This document shows positions 58,795 through 64,000 of a DNA stretch of 64,000 bases, in pieces (position 1 is the first letter of the stretch; every line of letters starts with the position of its first letter). The translations under genes and the position numbers were made by a program. This stretch comes from an uncultured Psychroserpens sp. (GTDB lineage: Bacteria > Bacteroidota > Bacteroidia > Flavobacteriales > Flavobacteriaceae). The stretch is from contig NZ_CANMRL010000008.1 of the NCBI RefSeq assembly GCF_947500255.1, forward strand, positions 1-64,000. The letters are read 5' to 3'. The notes under the pieces were generated by a model that was not told the origin of the DNA, did no database searches, and saw only the letters and a program-made list of their open reading frames with translations.

Positions 58795-59130
58795 TTATAA
58801 ATAACTAACAAAACCAAAAAAAGGCCTTGATTTTAAATAATCAAGGTTTTTTTCTTGAGTATAGGCCTCCTTTTCAAATGAAATACGACGGTACGCTTTA
58901 TTCCAATTTCTTAGTCTAATCCATCTAATTAAAAACTCAACAACATAAAATATGTAAAACGGAAATACCAGCATTTCTAACTGTTGTCTTAAATGAATTC
59001 GTTCATGGTTAAGCAAAGTCTCATTAGTTTTTAAGTAATTATATTTCAAAAAAACAAATGGAAAAATCGTTATCCCAACATATCCTTTTGGTACTAAATA
59101 TTTAGAAATTAAAACCATATCTATTATCAA
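58795..59130 (-). CDS. Small membrane protein with HERIH motif
   Basis: A 111-residue protein conserved in flavobacteria as hypothetical. A short metal-protease-like sequence NHERIHLRQQLEML lies before a membrane segment (FPFYIFYVVEFLIRWI). The HExxH-like signature (HERIH) and following polar residues could bind metal, but a protease role is unproven. The stop codon is 1 bp from the stop of the convergent T9SS protein, so its last codons carry that gene's terminator. Start at 59130 or the Met at 59118. Confidence 0.7.
   Translation of the reverse strand: MIIDMVLISKYLVPKGYVGITIFPFVFLKYNYLKTNETLLNHERIHLRQQLEMLVFPFYIFYVVEFLIRWIRLRNWNKAYRRISFEKEAYTQEKNLDYLKSRPFFGFVSYL
58825..58853 (+). terminator. 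Intrinsic terminator inside the convergent gene's coding end
   Basis: CCTTGATT and AATCAAGG form an 8-bp stem followed by seven T on the plus strand. It is embedded in the last codons of the minus-strand gene at 58795-59130 and serves the T9SS protein gene. Confidence 0.8.
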
Positions 59131-59153
59131 TCAAAAATCTTTCCAATTTACAT

Positions 59154-59161
59154 TATCTTTG
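59154..59161 (+). promoter_or_regulatory. -7 box (TATCTTTG) of DUF5522-hutU
   Basis: Exact TAnnTTTG match with the DUF5522 ATG only 4 nt downstream, pointing to a leaderless mRNA. Confidence 0.6.
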
Positions 59162-59165
59162 TGAT

Positions 59166-59327
59166 ATGAAGAAGATAATTCCGGTCGAGGAAGGAGACTA
59201 TTATTTAACACCCGAAGGCTACCGCTGTTTCACAGAACAATACCACTTAAAAAGAGGATATTGCTGTGAAAGTGGATGTAGACATTGCCCATACGGTTTT
59301 GATAAAAATACTTTAAAAAAAAAGTAA
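59166..59327 (+). CDS. DUF5522 domain protein
   Basis: A 53-residue cysteine-rich protein. Its core KRGYCCESGCRHCPYGF (four Cys) is the DUF5522 signature and could hold a metal or iron-sulphur cluster. The N-terminus has GDYYLTPEGYRCFTEQYHL. Its TAA overlaps the ATG of hutU by one base (TAATG), so the two genes are translationally coupled. Function unknown. Confidence 0.88.
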   Translation: MKKIIPVEEGDYYLTPEGYRCFTEQYHLKRGYCCESGCRHCPYGFDKNTLKKK

Positions 59328-61327
59328 TGCCAGCAACAACACTATCATTTAAAGATCAAATAAAAGAAGGGATACCTAATGTTTTACCAACACCCAAACC
59401 TTACGACCCTTCAATTAATCATGCACCAAAACGAAAAACAATTTTATCTGCTGAAGAAGAAAAACTAGCACTTAAAAATGCATTGCGCTATTTTGATTCA
59501 TCTCATCACGATACATTATTACCCGAATTCAAAAACGAATTAGATAGCTACGGAAGAATTTACATGTACCGCTTACGTCCTGATTATAAAATGTATGCAC
59601 GTCCTATCGAGGACTATCCTGCAAAATCAAAACAAGCAGCTGCAATTATGTTAATGATTCAAAACAATTTGGATTATGCTGTGGCACAACACCCTCACGA
59701 ATTAATCACTTATGGAGGTAATGGTGCTGTTTTTTCTAATTGGGCACAATATAGGCTCACGATGAAATATTTGTCTGAAATGACAGACGAACAAACCTTA
59801 GTCATGTATTCTGGGCATCCAATGGGTTTATTCCCGAGTCACAGCGAAGCACCTAGAGTTGTTGTTACAAATGGTATGATGATTCCTAATTATTCTCAAC
59901 CTGATGATTGGGAAAAATTTAATGCTTTGGGTGTCACTCAATATGGTCAAATGACTGCTGGAAGCTATATGTATATTGGCCCACAAGGAATTGTTCATGG
60001 TACAACTATTACTGTTTTAAATGGCTTCAGAAAGATAAAAAAAGAGCCTCAGGGACATCTTTTTGTAACTTCTGGTCTTGGAGGTATGTCTGGAGCACAA
60101 CCGAAAGCAGGTAATATAGCTGGCTGTATAACCGTTTGTGCAGAGGTCAATCCAAAGATTACACAAGTACGTTTAGATCAAGGTTGGATTGATGTTAAGA
60201 TTACAGATTTAGATGAATTAGTAACTCGTGTTAATAAAGCTAAAGCCGAAAAAGAAACTATATCTATAGCCTACCTTGGTAATATTGTAGACGTCTGGGA
60301 AAAATTTGATCAAGAACACATACATATCGATTTAGGAAGTGATCAAACATCTCTCCATAATCCTTGGTCTGGAGGCTATTACCCTGTTGACCTGTCGTTT
60401 GAGGATGCCAATGAAATGATGGCAGAAAACCCTGAATTATTCAAAACTAAAGTTCAAGAAAGTTTACGTAGACAGGCTAATGCTATTAACAAACATACAG
60501 CAAAAGGTACTTATTTTTTCGACTACGGAAATGCCTTTCTCTTAGAAGCATCTCGTGCTGGTGCAGATATTATGGCAGACAATGGTATAGATTTTAGATA
60601 TCCGTCGTATGTTCAAGATATTATGGGTCCTATGTGCTTTGACTATGGCTTTGGACCATTTAGATGGGTTTGTGCTTCAGGAAAACCTGAAGACTTAGAA
60701 AAAACAGACACCATTGCTTGTAATGTTCTTGAAGAGATTAAGAAAAATTCTCCTGAAGAAATACAGCAACAAATGGCTGATAATATCCAATGGATTAAAG
60801 GCGCTCAAGACAACAAACTAGTCGTAGGTTCTCAAGCTCGAATTCTATATGCAGATGCTGAAGGACGTATGAAAATAGCTGAAGCGTTTAACGATGCTAT
60901 TTATAAAGGTGATATAGGAACGGTTGTTTTAGGCCGTGATCACCATGATGTCTCTGGAACAGATTCACCATATCGTGAAACAAGTAATATTTATGATGGT
61001 TCGAGATTTACGGCAGATATGGCCATTCACAACGTTATTGGAGATAGCTTTAGAGGAGCTACTTGGGTAAGTATTCACAATGGTGGAGGCGTTGGATGGG
61101 GAGAAGTTATTAACGGAGGATTTGGTATGGTTCTTGATGGTACTAAAGAAGCATCAACACGTTTAAAACGTATGCTTTTTTGGGATGTTAATAATGGAAT
61201 TGCTAGACGAAGCTGGGCAAGAAATGACGAAGCCATTTTTGCCATTAAACGTGCTATGCAATCTGAACCAAATTTAAAAGTAACATTACCTAACAAAGTT
61301 GATGATGATCTATTAAACTCGTTATAA
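59327..61327 (+). CDS. hutU: Urocanate hydratase
   Basis: A 666-residue enzyme converting urocanate to 4-imidazolone-5-propionate in histidine breakdown. Family motifs include TYGGNGAVFSNWAQYRL, MYSGHPMGLFPS, GLGGMSGAQPKAGNIAGC, DQTSLHNPWSGGYYP, CDYGFGPF-like FDYGFGPFRW, DHHDVSGTDSPYRETSN and GGGVGWGEVINGG. It is ~110 residues longer than the E. coli-type enzyme, as in other Bacteroidota. No hutH, hutI or hutG is nearby, so the pathway is split elsewhere. Coupled to DUF5522. Confidence 0.97.
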   Translation: MPATTLSFKDQIKEGIPNVLPTPKPYDPSINHAPKRKTILSAEEEKLALKNALRYFDSSHHDTLLPEFKNELDSYGRIYMYRLRPDYKMYARPIEDYPAKSKQAAAIMLMIQNNLDYAVAQHPHELITYGGNGAVFSNWAQYRLTMKYLSEMTDEQTLVMYSGHPMGLFPSHSEAPRVVVTNGMMIPNYSQPDDWEKFNALGVTQYGQMTAGSYMYIGPQGIVHGTTITVLNGFRKIKKEPQGHLFVTSGLGGMSGAQPKAGNIAGCITVCAEVNPKITQVRLDQGWIDVKITDLDELVTRVNKAKAEKETISIAYLGNIVDVWEKFDQEHIHIDLGSDQTSLHNPWSGGYYPVDLSFEDANEMMAENPELFKTKVQESLRRQANAINKHTAKGTYFFDYGNAFLLEASRAGADIMADNGIDFRYPSYVQDIMGPMCFDYGFGPFRWVCASGKPEDLEKTDTIACNVLEEIKKNSPEEIQQQMADNIQWIKGAQDNKLVVGSQARILYADAEGRMKIAEAFNDAIYKGDIGTVVLGRDHHDVSGTDSPYRETSNIYDGSRFTADMAIHNVIGDSFRGATWVSIHNGGGVGWGEVINGGFGMVLDGTKEASTRLKRMLFWDVNNGIARRSWARNDEAIFAIKRAMQSEPNLKVTLPNKVDDDLLNSL

Positions 61328-61349
61328 CCATTTAATAAAAAAAAGAATT

Positions 61350-61910
61350 ATGAAAAAACTACTCAAATTATTACCAATCGTGATGGTAACATTGGTTATC
61401 ACATCTTGTAGCACAGTAAGAGTTGCATCAGATTACGATAAAAATGCAGATTTTAATAATTACAAAACATTCGCGTTTTTTAAGACTGGAATTGACAAAG
61501 CAGAAATTAGTGATCTGGACAAACGCAGAATCCTAAGAGCGATTGAAACTGAATTATTAGCGCAAGGCTACACCAAATCTGAAAATCCAGATCTATTGGT
61601 AAGTATTTTTACCAAATCTGAACAACGTATCAATGTTTATAATAATGCCTGGGGCTGGGGAGCTTGGGGCTGGGGAGGCTGGGGAGGCTTCGGACCTGGT
61701 TGGGGCTGGGGTTGGAACCAACCATCAGTATCTACTAGAACTCAAGGTGCTCTATATGTCGATCTAATAGATGCCAACAAAAAGGAATTGGTATGGCAAG
61801 GAAAAGGAACTGGACTTTTAACACAAAGAAGTGTTGAAAAGAAAGAAGAAAAAATCAAAGAATTTGTGACAAAGATTATGCAAGCATATCCACCGCAAAT
61901 TGCACAATAA
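61350..61910 (+). CDS. DUF4136 domain lipoprotein with Gly/Trp-rich insert
   Basis: A 186-residue lipoprotein (lipobox VITSC). A DUF4136 domain spans most of it: DYDKNADFNNYKTFAFF, RILRAIETELLAQGYTKSENPDLLVSIF and LYVDLIDANKKELVWQGKGTG. A Gly/Trp-rich loop (about residues 99-122; repeats of WGWG and GGWGG) breaks the domain. The DNA there is a tandem GGCTGGGG-like repeat. Role unknown, anchored in the outer membrane by type. Confidence 0.87.
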   Translation: MKKLLKLLPIVMVTLVITSCSTVRVASDYDKNADFNNYKTFAFFKTGIDKAEISDLDKRRILRAIETELLAQGYTKSENPDLLVSIFTKSEQRINVYNNAWGWGAWGWGGWGGFGPGWGWGWNQPSVSTRTQGALYVDLIDANKKELVWQGKGTGLLTQRSVEKKEEKIKEFVTKIMQAYPPQIAQ

Positions 61911-61931
61911 ATCTTATCTTAATAAGACTAT

Positions 61932-61966
61932 AAAGCACCAGTAGATTTCTCTGGTGCTTTTTTTAT
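61932..61966 (+). terminator. Intrinsic terminator
   Basis: AAAGCACCAG and CTGGTGCTTT form a 10-bp stem ending in T-run, after the DUF4136 gene. Confidence 0.88.
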
Positions 61967-62007
61967 GTGTTTATACCAGTACATTTTCTGCTTCATTTCT
62001 AAAAGCC

Positions 62008-62015
62008 TATCTTTG
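62008..62015 (+). promoter_or_regulatory. -7 box (TATCTTTG) of the SulP gene
   Basis: Exact TAnnTTTG match, 22 nt before the ATG at 62038. It rules out a start at 61954, which lies within the upstream terminator. Confidence 0.65.
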
Positions 62016-62037
62016 CCGACTTTTAAGTGCAAGAATT

Positions 62038-63717
62038 ATGATATTAGGTCAAACAACTCGAAAAAACTTTACGCAAAACCCAAAGAATGATATTCTTTCA
62101 GGTTTAACAGTAGCTCTAGCCTTAGTGCCAGAAGCTGTAGCCTTTGCTTTTGTCGCAGGTATTCCTCCATTAGTTGGACTATATGGTGCTTTTATGATGG
62201 GAATCGTAACTGCTCTTTTTGGTGGTAGACCAGGTATGATTTCTGGCGCAACTGGTGCCATGGCTGTTGTTATGGTGCATCTTATACAAAAAGGAAATGA
62301 AGCTGGTCTTAGTCTAGAAACACCTATTGAAAATCTTGGTTTACAATGGTTATTTATAACTCTCCTACTTGTTGGAGGAATTCAGGTTTTAGCTGGAATC
62401 TTTAAATTAGGAAAGTTTGTTCGTCTGATTCCACATCCAGTTATGATGGGATTTGTTAATGGTTTAGCCATAGTTATTTTTATTTCTCAATTAGGCATGT
62501 TTCCTAATGCTGTTCCGCAAGATATTTCTATTGTAAATAATACCTCAGAATGGTTTTCAGCATTGTTTTCAAATGCCGTATTTTGGAAAATGATGGCTTT
62601 TATAGGCTTAACAATGGGTATTATGTTTGGTCTTCCTAAACTTACCAAAAAGGTTCCTGCTGCGTTAGTAGCAATTATTGTTGTGGCTTGTATTACCATT
62701 TTTGGAGGTATAGAAATGAGTACTGTTGGGTCTTTCATAGTAGAAAAAGGTGGTGAAGGATTAGAAGGTAGCTTACCTAGTTTTCAAGATCAAATCTTTG
62801 GTTTGTTTGGTACACTAGACGGTCATTTTATAAGTACAATTCTACCAACGGCCTTTGTACTTGCAGCTATAGGTCTTATCGAATCACTAATGACTTTGAA
62901 CCTCATCGATGAAATCACTGAAACAAGAGGAAATGGTAATAGAGAATGTATCGCTCAAGGTGGTGCTAACATACTCAACGGATTCTTTGGAGGTATGGGA
63001 GGATGTGCCATGATTGGACAATCTATAATAAATGTAGATTCTGGTGGGCGTGGTCGCTTATCTGGAGCCGTTGCTGCTATAGCATTACTATGCTTTATTT
63101 TGTTTGGAGCTCCTTTAATTGAACAAATCCCAATTGCTGCTTTAGTTGGCGTAATGTTTATGGTTGTTATTGGAACATTTGCTTGGAGTAGCTTTAGAAT
63201 TATTAGAAAAATTCCACTTTCTGATGCCATTGTTTTAATTGCTGTATCGGCTATTACTGTATGGAAAGATTTAGCTATTGCTGTCATTGCAGGTGTCATT
63301 ATTTCTGCTTTGGTATTTGCTTGGAAGAATGCCACAATGATTAGGGCTCGTAAGCGTATTCAAGCAGATGGTACAAAAACATACGAAATTTGGGGACCAT
63401 TATTCTTTGGTTCAATTCAGAACTTTAATGCCAAATTCGATATTAAAAACGATCCTAAACATATTGAAATTGATTTTGTAGAATCTAGAGTGAGTGATCA
63501 TTCTGCTATTGAGGCTATTTTTAATTTAGTGAACAAGTATAAAGCCGAAGGTAAATCGATCAAATTAAAACATTTAAGTTCAGATTGTAAAATATTATTA
63601 TACAAAGCCAGTCCGATATTTCAAGACGTCATTATAGAAGACATTGATGATCCAAGATATCATTTGGCAGCAGATCCAGAAAAGTTCACTAAACCACTTT
63701 CGGAATATAAAATGTAA
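62038..63717 (+). CDS. SulP-family anion transporter
   Basis: A 559-residue inner-membrane transporter with about 10-12 membrane spans and a short cytosolic STAS domain (about residues 470-540; HIEIDFVESRVSDHSAIEAIF). Signatures are DILSGLTVALALVPEAVAFAFVAGIPP, FGGRPGMISGATGAMAVV and LMTLNLIDEITETRGNGNRE. SulP proteins carry sulphate, bicarbonate or other anions; which one is not readable here. The start is ATG 62038 (MILGQTTRKNF), as the earlier frame from 61954 begins in a terminator. Convergent with the gene at the right edge. Confidence 0.94.
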   Translation: MILGQTTRKNFTQNPKNDILSGLTVALALVPEAVAFAFVAGIPPLVGLYGAFMMGIVTALFGGRPGMISGATGAMAVVMVHLIQKGNEAGLSLETPIENLGLQWLFITLLLVGGIQVLAGIFKLGKFVRLIPHPVMMGFVNGLAIVIFISQLGMFPNAVPQDISIVNNTSEWFSALFSNAVFWKMMAFIGLTMGIMFGLPKLTKKVPAALVAIIVVACITIFGGIEMSTVGSFIVEKGGEGLEGSLPSFQDQIFGLFGTLDGHFISTILPTAFVLAAIGLIESLMTLNLIDEITETRGNGNRECIAQGGANILNGFFGGMGGCAMIGQSIINVDSGGRGRLSGAVAAIALLCFILFGAPLIEQIPIAALVGVMFMVVIGTFAWSSFRIIRKIPLSDAIVLIAVSAITVWKDLAIAVIAGVIISALVFAWKNATMIRARKRIQADGTKTYEIWGPLFFGSIQNFNAKFDIKNDPKHIEIDFVESRVSDHSAIEAIFNLVNKYKAEGKSIKLKHLSSDCKILLYKASPIFQDVIIEDIDDPRYHLAADPEKFTKPLSEYKM

Positions 63718-63720
63718 TAA

Positions 63721-63746
63721 AAAAGCGACCAATATTGGTCGCTTTT
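63721..63746. terminator. Bidirectional intrinsic terminator
   Basis: AAAAGCGACCAATATTGGTCGCTTTT is a perfect palindrome (shown as stem AAAAGCGACC / GGTCGCTTTT) between the SulP gene and the convergent edge gene. Confidence 0.88.
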
Positions 63747-63768
63747 CATTTATTTTAAAAAGAGCTAT

Positions 63769-64000
63769 CTATTTAGCAGCTGTCTTCTTTTTGTAAATGT
63801 CGTATTGCGCAGGTGTAAAAATTTGTTGTAATTTTTTATCAATATAAGCGCGCATTTTTTTCTTCTTAGTTTGTCGCTCTGTAGCATCTTCTATGCTAGC
63901 AATACCATTCATTTTTTTCTCTACTGCGGTAAACACATCGTGTAATTTTTCTTTTTGAGTCGCATCTAATTTAGCTTCACGCTCTAATAAGTTAATCACT
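63769..64000 (-). CDS. Small LTxxQ-like protein, 3' part only (continues past right edge)
   Basis: An open frame of about 77 codons runs to the right edge with no convincing start (the first in-window codon that could initiate is a GTG at 63999), so the N-terminus is beyond it. The visible part is helical and Lys-rich, with KLDATQKEKLHDVF and IFTPAQYDIYKKK. These resemble the LTxxQ segments of the genes at 50255 and 50828. Probably a third member of the same periplasmic family. Confidence 0.75.
   Translation of the reverse strand, partial: VINLLEREAKLDATQKEKLHDVFTAVEKKMNGIASIEDATERQTKKKKMRAYIDKKLQQIFTPAQYDIYKKKTAAK

Noticed and set aside
61954-62037. Extra 28 codons at the start of the SulP gene
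   Set aside because: They begin within the preceding terminator and contain the -7 box; ATG 62038 is the sensible start.

Overview
The window looks like a chromosome segment from a member of the Flavobacteriaceae (phylum Bacteroidota). Evidence: AT-rich DNA; promoters of the TAnnTTTG type; almost no Shine-Dalgarno sequences except a strong one before rpsU; type IX secretion (T9SS) style surface proteins; many SpLII-type lipoproteins; and Bacteroidota families such as DUF2851, DUF3467, DUF5522 and long-form urocanate hydratase. The genus cannot be fixed from the sequence alone. Region 1 (1-5034, minus) is the N-terminal 1678 codons of a giant secreted adhesin that runs off the left edge. It carries nine exact 106-residue tandem repeats. 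Region 2 (5.4-7.5 kb, plus) holds prfC (release factor 3) and a small 4Fe-4S mono-cluster protein. Region 3 (7.6-23.1 kb, all minus) is the information-processing block. In transcription order it reads rpsU; xerC, hpf; tRNA-Thr(TGT), tRNA-Tyr, tRNA-Gly, tRNA-Thr(GGT), tuf, tRNA-Trp, secE, nusG, rplK, rplA, rplJ, rplL, rpoB, rpoC; then a DUF3467 gene. Its junctions are full of small perfect hairpins. Region 4 (23.1-31.0 kb, minus) has a carboxypeptidase-regulatory-like domain protein, an acyl-CoA dehydrogenase, a helix-hairpin-helix protein, an alanine/Na+ symporter-type carrier, a K+ channel with an RCK domain, a PspC protein and DUF2851. Region 5 (31.0-44.6 kb, mostly plus) has lipoproteins, an M23 peptidase, lipB, a membrane-anchored LuxR-type regulator, a DUF1573 protein, a thioredoxin-TPR protein, lysS, a membrane-bound EEP hydrolase, an FN3/di-haem lipoprotein and a large zinc metalloprotease. 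Region 6 (44.6-48.5 kb, minus) is a compact run of small membrane proteins, a CPBP-like protein without the usual EE motif, and two paralogous membrane-anchored alpha/beta hydrolases. It is the least understood cluster here. Region 7 (48.6-64 kb) has a TPR-like cytosolic protein, small LTxxQ-like periplasmic proteins, an operon of PLP desulfhydrase, LysM-glucosaminidase and hemL, a 1461-residue T9SS cargo protein, DUF5522-hutU, a DUF4136 lipoprotein, a SulP transporter and a cut-off small protein. I saw no CRISPR array, insertion sequence, prophage, rRNA gene or defence island. The window is mainly core genome. Its most unusual features are the repeat adhesin, the rpsU translation signal, the hairpin-decorated rpo operon and the small membrane-protein cluster. 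No clearly new multi-gene system could be established.
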